The notes under the pieces were generated by a model, which saw nothing but the letters and a program-made list of their open reading frames with translations, ran no database searches and was not told the DNA's origin. 64,000 nt of DNA from JALQUL01 sp040382935 (lineage in GTDB: Bacteria > Pseudomonadota > Gammaproteobacteria > Burkholderiales > Burkholderiaceae_C), in NCBI GenBank assembly GCA_040382935.1, contig JBEIEP010000009.1, positions 1 to 64,000 on the forward strand, in the 5' to 3' direction. Within the stretch, counting starts at the first letter, position 1. Each line of letters opens with the position of its first letter. The translations under genes and the position numbers were made by a program. Of the stretch, positions 1 through 7,960 are shown one piece after another.

Positions 1-108
1 GAATCCGTGTTTGCGCCCCATCTCCTTGATCGGCATTCCGGCCTCAGCCTGCCTCAGGAACCCTATGATTTGCTCATCGCTGTATTTGCTTGTTCTCATA
101 TCCATCAT
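1..108 (-). CDS. IS3-family transposase OrfA, N-terminal fragment (window edge)
   Basis: The visible 36 codons read MMDMRTSKYSDEQIIGFLRQ and continue with AEAGMPIKEMGRKHGF. This is the start of the OrfA helix-turn-helix protein (HTH_Tnp_1) of IS3-family elements, which binds the terminal inverted repeats and is joined to the OrfB DDE integrase by programmed frameshift. A GGAGA Shine-Dalgarno lies just upstream of the double ATG. Starts at 108, 105 or 99 are all possible; 99 gives the usual MRTSKY beginning. The gene runs off the left edge, so nothing can be said about whether the element is intact. Confidence 0.85.
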   Translation of the reverse strand, partial: MMDMRTSKYSDEQIIGFLRQAEAGMPIKEMGRKHGF

Positions 109-167
109 TCTCCATGTTGATGGACTTCTTGGAAATATGCTTGGTACGGTTTATGGGGAGCAGGTCA
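1..167 (-). mobile_element. End of an IS3-family insertion sequence (cut by window edge)
   Basis: The element enters from the left edge and ends at about 167. Read on the minus strand its tip is TGACCTGCTCCCC, the kind of terminus seen in IS3-family (IS407-like) elements. The orfA start lies about 60 bp inside the tip. The tip sits directly against the coding sequence of a MipA/OmpV gene, whose reading frame runs a few codons into the IS and stops. The rest of the element, the second end and the target duplication lie outside the window, so the exact subgroup is not settled. Confidence 0.75.
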
Positions 168-789
168 CCGACTGCTGCGCGTTGATACCAAAGCCCTTGT
201 TGGCGAACTTGCTATCGTGAAAAACCGCAACCAGATTCACTTCAGATCCGGTTCCGTCGAGTTGATTGCCAAAGCGACTTCCCACCCCAACCAAGCCGGT
301 ATTTCCATTGTGTCCCGTCACAGCCTGGCCAACCAACCGGTACCGCCAATCGGCATCTAGGGCACGACGTGCTTTTAGCACCAGTTCAGCCCCCTCTTCT
401 GCGTTGCCGAGCCCTTTCAAACGACCGTCTTTGGAGTCGCTTTCTTTACGGCCTTCACCAAAGCCCACAGCGGCCTCGAGTAACCACTTATCGGCACGAA
501 GACCACGCCAGCCTAGCGCTTCCCCCGCCCAATAGAAAACATCGTTACCTTTACGCCATTGAACCCCGCCCGCTGGCTCAAGTTTGAAACCAAACTCGTC
601 CGAGCCTTCGTAGGCGGATTCATATTCGATGCCAGCGCCTATTCCGAAACCCCATCCATCCTGGCCTCGGGTGAGGTCTTCGATGGAGGGCAAAGGTACC
701 AATGCAGTTTTGCCCTCTTGCGCTACCGCTGAATGCATAAAAAGACCATTGAGTAAAAAGAGCGACAGCAAACTCGTAAATTTTTTCAT
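151..789 (-). CDS. MipA/OmpV family outer-membrane protein, 3' end truncated by IS
   Basis: The gene encodes an outer-membrane beta-barrel of the MipA/OmpV family, whose members scaffold murein hydrolases/synthases or have porin-like roles. The start at 789 (MKKFTSLL) is preferred over an upstream ATG because AGGAAGG lies about 6 nt before it and a clean signal peptide ending AVAQ follows. The mature part is typical of the family (DGWGFGIGAGIEYESAYEGS near the N terminus, strand motifs later). The family normally continues for several strands after the FGxxAxQS motif. Here the frame goes FGINAQQS and then enters the IS3 end at 167, adding only VTCSP before a stop. Some 60-70 residues and the last strands are probably lost, so the product is likely non-functional. 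Confidence 0.8.
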   Translation of the reverse strand: MKKFTSLLSLFLLNGLFMHSAVAQEGKTALVPLPSIEDLTRGQDGWGFGIGAGIEYESAYEGSDEFGFKLEPAGGVQWRKGNDVFYWAGEALGWRGLRADKWLLEAAVGFGEGRKESDSKDGRLKGLGNAEEGAELVLKARRALDADWRYRLVGQAVTGHNGNTGLVGVGSRFGNQLDGTGSEVNLVAVFHDSKFANKGFGINAQQSVTCSP

Positions 790-995
790 GTGATGGCCTT
801 CCTTTTTGGATTGGGGTTGCATTCACAAATAATTTTATTGAGCTTCAGCCACGCCAGACACGCTGAAACAGTCTGTTACCCCCTAGCAAAGTGCTAGCCA
901 GCGACGTGCAGGCGGCGGAATAAGTCTGACGGATGGCCAAACTCACAAAAATTGAGTTGGCGATACGCCCGCCAGACTGCAGCACTTTTTGGGGT

Positions 996-2120
996 TCAAG
1001 GCTTGCTTTGCATTTCCCTCGCCACCGCATCTCCCAACTCAATCACCGCCATGGCGTAGTAGCTGCTCCAGTTGTAGCGGGTGATGGTGTAAAAGTTATC
1101 GGTGCCTGCCACGTAGCTGGGTGGGTCGCTGCCGTTTTGTAGTTCAACCAAGGCCAGCTTGCCGTTGTATACCTTGTCTTGGGGCAGCAGGGCCACGCCT
1201 TTTTCTAGCAAGGTGGCCTGGTCAAAGGTGGGCAGTATGTCGGGGGCCAGCAGGCCGGGTAGGTCTAGCTTGGCGGGATTCATCTGAATGGCAAAGTGGG
1301 TGGGTGCGCCGGTTTGCCAATTAAAGGCCTGAAAGTAGTGGGCCACTGAACCGATCACATCGTCGGCACTGTTAAACAAATCGACCTTGCCATCCCCATC
1401 AAAATCCACGGCGTAGCGGTTGATGCTGCTGGGCATAAACTGCGGCAAGCCAATGGCCCCGGCGTAGCTGCCTTTGGCGTTGAGCGGGTTGGTGGCATTG
1501 CGGTGGCTCATAACTAAGAATTGCTCTAGCTCGTCTCTAAAAAAGGCTTGCCGTGCGGCGGCCCTTGGGTGTTCAGCCGGGAAGTCAAACGCCAGCGTGG
1601 CCAGTGCGTCGATCACCTTAAAGTTGCCGGTGTTGCGCCCGTACAGGCTCTCAATGCCAATGATGCTGACGATGTATTTGGCGGGCACGCCGTAGGTGGC
1701 CTCTGCTCGGGCCAGGGTTTTGGCGTGGGCTTGCCAAAACAGCAACCCCGCGTTAATGCGTACCGGTTCTACAAACCGTTCGCGGTAGGCGCGCCAGTTT
1801 TTGGGCACACTCACAGCAGGGGGTAACACCAACTGGGTAATGGCTGGGATGTGGCGGGCTTGTCCAAGCACTTGGCGCACCCAAGCTGGGTCTAGCTGGG
1901 TTTTGCTGGCAATGGCCTCTACCTGGCCCATCGCGGCGGGCCGTGCGGCATAGCTTTCGTAAATAGGGGTGACTGGCTTTTTCTTGGCTTTGGCGGCCAT
2001 GGCGGCGGGCTTTTTAGGTGCTTTTTTGTGTTTTGTGGTGTTGGCCGCTTCTGCCGTAAACGACAGGGCCGTCAAAAGCAACAACAGTGCGCCCAAGCGG
2101 ACTGATGCTTTGAACGACAT
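996..2120 (-). CDS. mltB: Lytic murein transglycosylase B (MltB family)
   Basis: A periplasmic enzyme that cleaves the beta-1,4 bond between MurNAc and GlcNAc with formation of 1,6-anhydro-MurNAc during cell-wall turnover. From the start at 2120 (MSFKASVR) the protein has 374 residues: a signal sequence ending SFTAEA, a Lys/Ala-rich linker (about 25-50), then the transglycosylase domain. The catalytic Glu is about residue 157 in the signature IIGIESLYGRNTG. Later motifs AIGLPQFMPSS and a DFDGDGKVDL Ca-binding-like loop also fit MltB. An in-frame ATG at 2183 would add 21 residues ahead of the signal peptide and is less likely. There is no lipobox Cys, so this may be a soluble periplasmic form. 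Its promoter side faces the MITE-like repeat at 2211-2371. Confidence 0.9.
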   Translation of the reverse strand: MSFKASVRLGALLLLLTALSFTAEAANTTKHKKAPKKPAAMAAKAKKKPVTPIYESYAARPAAMGQVEAIASKTQLDPAWVRQVLGQARHIPAITQLVLPPAVSVPKNWRAYRERFVEPVRINAGLLFWQAHAKTLARAEATYGVPAKYIVSIIGIESLYGRNTGNFKVIDALATLAFDFPAEHPRAAARQAFFRDELEQFLVMSHRNATNPLNAKGSYAGAIGLPQFMPSSINRYAVDFDGDGKVDLFNSADDVIGSVAHYFQAFNWQTGAPTHFAIQMNPAKLDLPGLLAPDILPTFDQATLLEKGVALLPQDKVYNGKLALVELQNGSDPPSYVAGTDNFYTITRYNWSSYYAMAVIELGDAVAREMQSKP

Positions 2121-2210
2121 GGCAAAGCGTGGTGTTTGACGCGGATTAAACAGGAGCGAATTGAACAGGGCAATAGGGCGCATAAGATCCTAGAATGAGT
2201 TTGTTGCTAG

Positions 2211-2371
2211 GAAACCTCTGCAAAACCCGCTTTGCGCATATGAGCCACGAGAATGGATGCACCACAAGGCGGATTTTGCAGCTCATACCGGGCGGTATGA
2301 GCCAAAAAGCCAACGCAGTGGGGCGCCATTATCGGGGCCTCAGATCGCATATGGGGTTTTGCAGAGGTTTC
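2211..2371. repeat. MITE-like element, copy A (161 bp, terminal inverted repeats)
   Basis: The two ends are inverted copies of GAAACCTCTGCAAAACC. The inside contains a near-palindrome (GCTCATACC, 4-nt centre, GGTATGAGC). It has no credible gene; short ORFs inside are by-products. The left flank is CTAG and the right flank CTGG, the first matching the YTAR target of IS5-group elements. A copy of the same length at 5429-5589 lies in the opposite orientation and is roughly 95% identical by eye. This copy sits in the divergent intergenic region between mltB and the deacetylase gene, where it could affect both promoters. Confidence 0.8.
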
Positions 2372-2406
2372 CTGGGGAAATAAACAACAAAGAGGACACA
2401 CCGCAT

Positions 2407-3363
2407 ATGGGCATGACTGGATATTACACACATCCTGTTTTCCAAAGTCACGCTATGGGTGCTGGCCACCCCGAGTGCCCGGAGCGCTTGGCGGCGATTT
2501 CGGACCGGCTGTGGGCCAGTGGCCTGATGGACGCACTGGATGTGCGCCAGGCACCCCCTGCTTCGGTGCACGACTTGGAGCTGGCCCATAGCAAGCGCCA
2601 CATTGCGGGCCTGCGCGGCATGCATGACCAGTTGATGGAGGAGATGGCCGCCGGTGGCCCCAGCCTGGTGCACCTAGACCCCGATACCGCCATGAATGCC
2701 AGCACCTGGCCTGCGGCCATGAATGCGGCCGGTGCTGCCATTGCCGCTACCGACGCCGTGATTGCGGGCGAATTGGCCAATGCATTTTGTGCCGTGCGCC
2801 CACCGGGCCACCACGCCTGCCGCGACCAGGCCATGGGCTTTTGTTTTTTTAACCAAGTGGCGCTTGCAGCCAAGTACGCGGTAGAGCGCCACGGCTTGGC
2901 ACGGGTGGCGATTGTTGATTTTGATGTGCACCATGGCAATGGCACCGAAGACATTGTGGCGGGTGACCCGCGTATCTTGATGGTGGGGTTTTTTCAGCAC
3001 CCGTTTTACCCCCACAGTGGTGACCAAGCGCTGGCCGACAATATTGTGAACACGGCCTTGCCTGCCTACACCCGTGGTGACCGGGTGCGGCAACTGCTGG
3101 ACGAGGACTGGATCCCCCGCTTAGAGGCCTTTAAGCCCCAGATGCTGTTTATTAGCGCCGGGTTTGACGCGCATCGCTTGGATGACATGGGCCAAATGGG
3201 ACTGGTGGAACAAGATTACGCCTACATCACCGACCGCCTAAAAGCCTGTGCCGACCGCCACGCCAAAGGCCGCATTGTTTCCTGCCTAGAAGGGGGCTAC
3301 CATCTACCCGCCTTGGCGCGTAGCGTAGAGGCGCATTTGCGGGTCTTGGCTGATTTGGGCTAA
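2407..3363 (+). CDS. Histone deacetylase family protein (class II-like, acetylpolyamine/AcuC type)
   Basis: A zinc-dependent amidohydrolase of the arginase/deacetylase fold, 318 residues. Bacterial members deacetylate acetylpolyamines or acetylated proteins. The signature runs in order: HPECPERL (21-28), RPPGHH (131-136, the catalytic His pair), GFCFFN (144-149), VDFDVHHGNGT with metal ligands Asp173 and His175 (170-180), the SAGFDAH metal motif, and EGGYHL near the end with the transition-state Tyr. The start at 2407 has AAAGAGG about 9 nt upstream. Longer in-frame starts (2257) run through the MITE and are rejected. The 3' end is followed 23 bp later by the enoyl-CoA hydratase gene, suggesting co-transcription. 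The substrate is unknown. Confidence 0.88.
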   Translation: MGMTGYYTHPVFQSHAMGAGHPECPERLAAISDRLWASGLMDALDVRQAPPASVHDLELAHSKRHIAGLRGMHDQLMEEMAAGGPSLVHLDPDTAMNASTWPAAMNAAGAAIAATDAVIAGELANAFCAVRPPGHHACRDQAMGFCFFNQVALAAKYAVERHGLARVAIVDFDVHHGNGTEDIVAGDPRILMVGFFQHPFYPHSGDQALADNIVNTALPAYTRGDRVRQLLDEDWIPRLEAFKPQMLFISAGFDAHRLDDMGQMGLVEQDYAYITDRLKACADRHAKGRIVSCLEGGYHLPALARSVEAHLRVLADLG

Positions 3364-3386
3364 AGAAAGACGAAAAGGAGTGAGCT

Positions 3387-4160
3387 ATGGACATGACGTT
3401 ACCAGTATTGCAAACAAGAGACGAGCGGGGCGTGGTCACGCTCACCCTGAATCAACCCGCCAAGTTCAATGTGTTGAGTGAGGCGGTATTGGTCAGTATT
3501 CAGCAGGCGCTGGATGCCATCGCACAGGACGAGTCGGTACGGGTGTTGGTGATGCGTGCCAACGGCAAGGCTTTTTGCGCCGGGCACGACTTGAACGAAA
3601 TGATGGCCAACCCACGCTTGGACTATTACCAGGGCTTGTTCAAGCAATGTGGGCGCATGATGCAAACCTTGCAACAACTGCCCGTGCCGGTGGTGGCGGT
3701 GGTGCAGGGGGTGGCCACGGCAGCGGGCTGCCAATTGGTGGCGCAATGCGATTTGGCTATTGCCGCCAGCCACGCCAAGTTTGCCACCAGTGGCATTGGC
3801 TTGGGCCTGTTTTGCAGCACGCCTGCGGTGCCGCTGTCACGCGTGGTGCCCGCCAAACAGGCCATGGAAATGCTGATGACCGGTGAATTTATCTCGGCCG
3901 AAAGCGCCAAAGCCAGCGGACTGGTTAACCGTATCGCAGAGGCGGACGACCTGGACCTGGAGACCGAGCGCTTGGTGGCCAGTTTGGTGGCCAAACCCCG
4001 TGAGGCCTTGGCCATGGGTAAGCGCTTGTTTTACGCGCAACAAGGCCTGGGTTTGGCCGCTGCCTATGAGCTAGCCGCGCAAACCATGGCACAAAACATG
4101 ATGGCTCCCTGCGCGCAAGGTGGCATTGGTGCTTTTGTCAACAAATCCAAATCACGTTAG
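3387..4160 (+). CDS. Enoyl-CoA hydratase/isomerase family protein
   Basis: A 257-residue crotonase-fold protein of the type that hydrates trans-2-enoyl-CoA in fatty-acid or related acyl-CoA catabolism. Visible features: the oxyanion-hole segment AFCAGHDLNEM (62-72), then a second block VQGVATAAGCQLVAQCDLAIA and FATSGIGLGLFCSTPAVPL typical of the ECHDC3-like subgroup. The usual catalytic Glu pair of classical EchA is not clearly in place, so a hydratase role is not certain. AAAAGGAG stands 6-7 nt before the ATG. The MscS-type gene starts 11 bp after its stop codon. The deacetylase lies upstream in the same direction. Confidence 0.85.
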   Translation: MDMTLPVLQTRDERGVVTLTLNQPAKFNVLSEAVLVSIQQALDAIAQDESVRVLVMRANGKAFCAGHDLNEMMANPRLDYYQGLFKQCGRMMQTLQQLPVPVVAVVQGVATAAGCQLVAQCDLAIAASHAKFATSGIGLGLFCSTPAVPLSRVVPAKQAMEMLMTGEFISAESAKASGLVNRIAEADDLDLETERLVASLVAKPREALAMGKRLFYAQQGLGLAAAYELAAQTMAQNMMAPCAQGGIGAFVNKSKSR

Positions 4161-4171
4161 GGTTGGGCGCG

Positions 4172-5428
4172 ATGGAGCAACACTTTTTTCAGGCGGTGGA
4201 CCTCACCACAATGCTGCGTTACGGTAGTGGTGAGTTGTTGCTAGAGCTTGGGCTGTTGTTGGCCGCCCTGGGTTCTGCGCTGGGGTTGACATGGTTGATG
4301 GGGCGTCGGCATACGCTTGATTCGGTTTGGTTTGGCAGGCGACTGATCGATGGGGTCTTGTTTCCGGTGGTGGCACTGGTCGCTGTATACATGGCCTACC
4401 GCTGGAAGGTGGATCACCCACCTGTGTTGGGCCTCTTGGTGGTGGCCGTGCCGGTGCTGGCCACGCTGGCGGTGATACGGCTGTTTGCACGCGTCATCGT
4501 GACGGCGTTTCCGGCCTCGGCCTGGGCCAAAGTGGTGGAGCGGTTTTTGTCGTGGGCAGCATGGCTAACCGTCATGGCCTGGCTCACGGGGCTTGCGCCT
4601 TTTATGCTGGCCGAGCTAGATCAAATCACCTTTCACCTGGGTAAAAACAAAATCAGCGCCCGCACCATCATTGATGGCGTGTTGGCTTGCGGCTTTGTAC
4701 TTGCCTTAACGCTTTGGATTTCCAAGCTCATCGAAAAGCGCTTGCTGCAAACCACGGTGCAAGACCTGTCCTTGCGCAAGGTCATGGGCAACACGATTCG
4801 GGCGGGTATGTTGCTGCTGGGCGGTTTGGTGACCCTGTCCATCGTGGGGGTGGATTTAACGGCGCTCTCGGTGCTGGGCGGCGCTTTGGGGGTCGGTTTA
4901 GGGTTCGGGTTGCAAAAGCTGGCAGCCAACTATGTAAGCGGCTTTGTGGTGCTGCTAGAGCGCAGCCTGCGTATAGGCGACAACGTAAAGGTAGACGGTT
5001 TTGAGGGCGTGGTGGTGGACATTAAAACCCGCTACACCTTGGTGCGTGCGGGCAACGGCCGCGAGTCCGTGGTGCCCAATGAAATGCTGATTACCCAACG
5101 CGTTGAAAACCTGTCATTGGGCCACTCCCAGGTGCTGCTACAGGTCAGCGTGTTAGTGGCTTACGGCAGTGATGCGGTTGCCGTAAAGGCCTTGTTAGAG
5201 TCCGCAGCATTGGGTTGTGCAAGGGTGTTGGCCGATCCACCCCCTGTAGCCCTGCTGGAGCGCTTGACCAGTGATGGTTTGGCATTCAATCTTCATTTTT
5301 GGATAGCCGATCCGCATAACGGGCAGGGCAATGTGGTCTCGGATGTCAATTTTGCAGTGCTGGCGACTTTGCAGGCCAACGGTATCTCTATTCCCTACCC
5401 GCAGCGGATGGTGCATGTGCAACGTTAG
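4172..5428 (+). CDS. MscS-family mechanosensitive ion channel
   Basis: An inner-membrane channel that opens under membrane tension during osmotic downshock. It has about 418 residues with several N-terminal membrane helices, then the conserved pore helix (LSVLGGALGVGLGFGLQKLA, rich in Gly/Ala), followed by the beta domain motif RIGDNVKVDGFEGVVVDI and VPNEMLI. Length and layout fit the medium-size YbdG/YnaI-like members. The ATG at 4172 is preferred; a TTG at 4163 gives three more residues. The stop codon TAG is made by the TTAG target that flanks a MITE-like repeat starting at 5429. The protein still ends with the family's PYPQRMVH tail, so it appears complete. Confidence 0.9.
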   Translation: MEQHFFQAVDLTTMLRYGSGELLLELGLLLAALGSALGLTWLMGRRHTLDSVWFGRRLIDGVLFPVVALVAVYMAYRWKVDHPPVLGLLVVAVPVLATLAVIRLFARVIVTAFPASAWAKVVERFLSWAAWLTVMAWLTGLAPFMLAELDQITFHLGKNKISARTIIDGVLACGFVLALTLWISKLIEKRLLQTTVQDLSLRKVMGNTIRAGMLLLGGLVTLSIVGVDLTALSVLGGALGVGLGFGLQKLAANYVSGFVVLLERSLRIGDNVKVDGFEGVVVDIKTRYTLVRAGNGRESVVPNEMLITQRVENLSLGHSQVLLQVSVLVAYGSDAVAVKALLESAALGCARVLADPPPVALLERLTSDGLAFNLHFWIADPHNGQGNVVSDVNFAVLATLQANGISIPYPQRMVHVQR

Positions 5429-5589
5429 GGAACCTCTGCAAAACCCCATGCGCGATCTGAGGCCCCGATAATGGCGCCCCACTGCGTTGGCTTTTTGGCT
5501 CATACCGCCCGGTATGAGCTGCAAAATCCGCCTTGTGGTGCATCCATTCTCGTGGCTCATATCTGCACAGCGAGTTTTGCAGAGGTTCC
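5429..5589. repeat. MITE-like element, copy B (161 bp, inverted relative to copy A)
   Basis: The ends are inverted copies of GGAACCTCTGCAAAAC, flanked by TTAG on the left and CTAG on the right. Both are YTAR sequences, the target preference of IS5-group transposases. It has the same length as copy A at 2211-2371, high identity, opposite orientation and the same inner palindrome. It carries no transposase, so it would need a full-length element elsewhere to move. It begins at the last base of the MscS stop codon and ends 34 bp before the AbiEii stop. Confidence 0.82.
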
Positions 5590-5623
5590 CTAGAAACACT
5601 CTGGCTAGGTTTCGGTCGCGTTT

Positions 5624-6478
5624 TCAGGGTTGTGCAGGTAAAAGATCAAGAAGACGGCTGATGACATACTCTCCCGCTTCAAGTGGGTCGTAATGTAAAC
5701 CCGTCCGCAGCAGGGGCCTCATATCGTTTAAGAATCCAGAATCTCTTAGGTGGCCTCGCAACAGCTCAATCAGTTCCGCGCGCTCGGCGTTGGTGTTCTC
5801 CTGCGCCATGTAATGCAGGAAGGAATCAATGATCTCGCTGGGGACTATGGCGATTTGAGAGTATTGAAGAGCCCAGTACAAATCAAATAGATCACGTCCT
5901 CTGCGACGTTGGAACATGGCTCGCATTTTGGTTCCAAGCATTTCGTGAATGTCGTACCCGGTGATACGGACAGAGACACTTTCTCCACGAAACGGGTAGG
6001 AGAACGGCAATTGGACAATGGGTCGGTGAGGCGTTCTCTCGCTTACGTTGGCTTCAACAACAATCTCAAGCGGCGCGCCTTGAGGATCGGTGAGGGACGG
6101 GACGCTGTAGGTTTGCTGCAAAATCTCTGAGGGCCGAACAATGTTCCTAACCGCTAGTTTCACAAACCGCCAAATGGATTTCTTTGGGCTTCCAAGAGTA
6201 TGTGCCAGAACCCTATTGATGGCCTTCTCGATATGCTCCTTGGGCCGGTCACCGATCACCACAAGGTCAATGTCCTCGCTATACCTTGAAGCGGGTGCCA
6301 GATGAACTTTGTGCAGAAGCGTCCCTCCGCGCATGGCCACTTGGGTCTTGAGAAACTCATCTTTGAAAATCGCGGTCATTGCTCGGCAAAGCAAAAGGTC
6401 TTGTTCAACCTGCCTTGCATTGGGCCATGGAACGGTGGATTGGTGAGCGACGATGTCGCGGCGCGTGATTTGAGTCAC
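5624..6478 (-). CDS. AbiEii/AbiGii-type nucleotidyltransferase toxin
   Basis: The toxin half of a type IV toxin-antitoxin or phage-abortive-infection system: a DNA-polymerase-beta-like nucleotidyltransferase (PF08843 family) thought to modify nucleotide acceptors such as tRNA and stop growth. It has 284 residues. The N-terminal nucleotidyltransferase core shows MRGGTLLHKVH (49-59) and the acidic metal-binding motif SEDIDLVVIGD (67-77). Later blocks KMRAMFQRRRGRDLFDLYWAL match the family's C-terminal half (K-x-RA and RDxFDL). It starts with GTG and overlaps the antitoxin stop by 4 bp (GTGA), so the two are translationally coupled. A MITE-like repeat lies directly downstream. Confidence 0.9.
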   Translation of the reverse strand: MTQITRRDIVAHQSTVPWPNARQVEQDLLLCRAMTAIFKDEFLKTQVAMRGGTLLHKVHLAPASRYSEDIDLVVIGDRPKEHIEKAINRVLAHTLGSPKKSIWRFVKLAVRNIVRPSEILQQTYSVPSLTDPQGAPLEIVVEANVSERTPHRPIVQLPFSYPFRGESVSVRITGYDIHEMLGTKMRAMFQRRRGRDLFDLYWALQYSQIAIVPSEIIDSFLHYMAQENTNAERAELIELLRGHLRDSGFLNDMRPLLRTGLHYDPLEAGEYVISRLLDLLPAQP

Positions 6479-7284
6479 CGAAAGGCTCCTGTGTTGTCAA
6501 TCACTTTCCATTGATTGTTGGGCGCTGAATAGCCATCCCGGCGAGGTTGACTGGAGAGAAAAACGGACTGAGGTTTTTTGGGGAGCCACTTGGATGCAAT
6601 TTTTGCAAATTTTTCGGCGCCCATTTTTTCAAAGATAAAGCCTAGCCTTTGAATGGAGGCAATCTCATTTTCAACCTGAAGTACTGCATCGATAGAGGCT
6701 GGCTTGGCGTTGTGAATCATGGGGGCAATGGTTTCTATCATGCGCTCGATGCCGCCAAGACTGTTGGCGTAACGAACCAAATCGAAAATGGTTGTCTCGA
6801 TGGAACTGATACGCAGTGGTGCGTATGCGCTCTTTGCTTGGGTTGTGACTGATTTTTCAATAGCTGTCTTTATGAAAAATTTGACGTGAATTCTTCCCAA
6901 GGTGATATCGCGTTTAGCGATATCCGTGATGACTTGCGTTTGTTGGATGGCCTGCGCACCGGAGCCCAACATCGTGGCAGCCGAGAGGAGGGCAATATAG
7001 TAGGGACGACCGATTTGGCGCATGTAGTCATCCAGCCACCAATCTACAGGGGGCGCGCCAAAAGCACGGTGTTCTGGACGCACGATGAGAAAGTAGGGTT
7101 GCCGTGGGGTGATCCGAACGACTAGCTCTCCCAAGCGAAGCAATTGATGTTTGGCTGCAATGGGTGATAGCTCTGTCTTAGATAAGAGTTCATCTAACGT
7201 GAAGAACACTCGACCCACCCTAGATAGGTCTTGGATAAAGTGAGAAGCAGCGCCAGGAAAATGCTTTTTATCAGAGTATTTCAC
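6475..7284 (-). CDS. AbiEi-type antitoxin / transcriptional regulator of the AbiE system
   Basis: The antitoxin partner, 269 residues. It has an N-terminal winged-helix region (FFTLDELLSKTELSPIAAKHQLLRL, about 27-51) and an AbiEi C-terminal domain with RPYYIALLSAATMLGSGAQ and ETTIFDLVRYANSLGG motifs. Family members repress their own operon by binding inverted repeats and neutralise the toxin without forming a stable complex. The start is GTG at 7284. The order antitoxin then toxin, with a 4-bp overlap, is the usual abiEi-abiEii layout. The pair sits between a MITE and the core rpsT-murJ region, consistent with acquisition as a defence cassette. Confidence 0.88.
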   Translation of the reverse strand: MKYSDKKHFPGAASHFIQDLSRVGRVFFTLDELLSKTELSPIAAKHQLLRLGELVVRITPRQPYFLIVRPEHRAFGAPPVDWWLDDYMRQIGRPYYIALLSAATMLGSGAQAIQQTQVITDIAKRDITLGRIHVKFFIKTAIEKSVTTQAKSAYAPLRISSIETTIFDLVRYANSLGGIERMIETIAPMIHNAKPASIDAVLQVENEIASIQRLGFIFEKMGAEKFAKIASKWLPKKPQSVFLSSQPRRDGYSAPNNQWKVIDNTGAFR

Positions 7285-7362
7285 TTTTACATCGTAGCGT
7301 TTAGTGGTTCAATGTGCAAGTAATTTATGCCTGTGAATGGCGACCAAAACACATACACCAAC

Positions 7363-7398
7363 AAAAAAGCCGCTCAACACAATGAAGAGCGGCTTTTT
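7363..7398 (-). terminator. Rho-independent terminator downstream of rpsT (possibly bidirectional)
   Basis: A strong stem is formed by AAAAAGCCGCTC and GAGCGGCTTTTT with an 11-nt loop. On the minus strand it is followed by a run of T, as required for an intrinsic terminator of rpsT, whose stop lies about 95 bp upstream. On the plus strand it also ends in T's. Confidence 0.85.
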
Positions 7399-7491
7399 GC
7401 TTTTTTGCTTTACTGACAGCGCACCTTGCGATACGGCAGAGCCCTAAGGCTCTGGGCTAAAGTGAAGGCTAGTGCTTAACTTAATTAGAAA

Positions 7492-7791
7492 TTAAGCAGC
7501 GCTGGCCAATGCTTTGACTTTGGTGCTAAGACGGCTTTTGTCTCGAGCGGCCTTGTTTTTGTGGAAGATGCCTTTGTCGGCAACCGTGTCCACCACTGTT
7601 TGCATTTTGGCAAACAGCTCTGTGGCTTTGGCTTTGTCACCGGTCAAAACTGCTTTTTCTACATTTTTGACGGCGGTGCGGTATTGCGAGCGCAGCGAGG
7701 TGTTCGCGGCGTTGATTTTTTCGTCTTGACGAACGCGTTTACGGCCAGAGGCTAGGCGCGGATTTTTCTTTTTGGGTTTGGTCGATGCCAT
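7492..7791 (-). CDS. rpsT: 30S ribosomal protein S20
   Basis: A small basic protein of the 30S subunit that binds 16S rRNA. It is 99 residues long, slightly longer than the E. coli protein, and begins MASTKPKKKNPRLASGRKR. The middle carries SLRSQYRTAVKNVEKAV, and the C terminus has FHKNKAARDKSRLSTKV, all typical of bacterial S20. It is transcribed away from murJ, and the two share the intergenic region 7792-7960, an arrangement common in Burkholderiales. An intrinsic terminator follows at 7363-7398. Confidence 0.97.
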   Translation of the reverse strand: MASTKPKKKNPRLASGRKRVRQDEKINAANTSLRSQYRTAVKNVEKAVLTGDKAKATELFAKMQTVVDTVADKGIFHKNKAARDKSRLSTKVKALASAA

Positions 7792-7960
7792 GAATGATGG
7801 TCCTTATTTGAAAGCAGATGATGTCAGCAAAGCCCAACATTCTAACACTTTTGTGTTTTATCTCGCGTTAGCTGCGCAGCGCTGGGCTTGCCGTTGCGAT
7901 GCGTGCAATTTGGTTGGGCGGGCTGACTAGGGCCTTGGGCAAAGCGCTAAACTCCAACGC

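Noticed and set aside
11..220. 69-codon plus-strand ORF at the left edge
   Set aside because: It lies antisense to the IS3 orfA start and the mipA 3' end, which explain the same bases better.
2195..2431. Small ORFs inside and around MITE copy A (and similar ones in copy B)
   Set aside because: They are produced by the repeat itself, occur in both copies, and have no ribosome site or family features.
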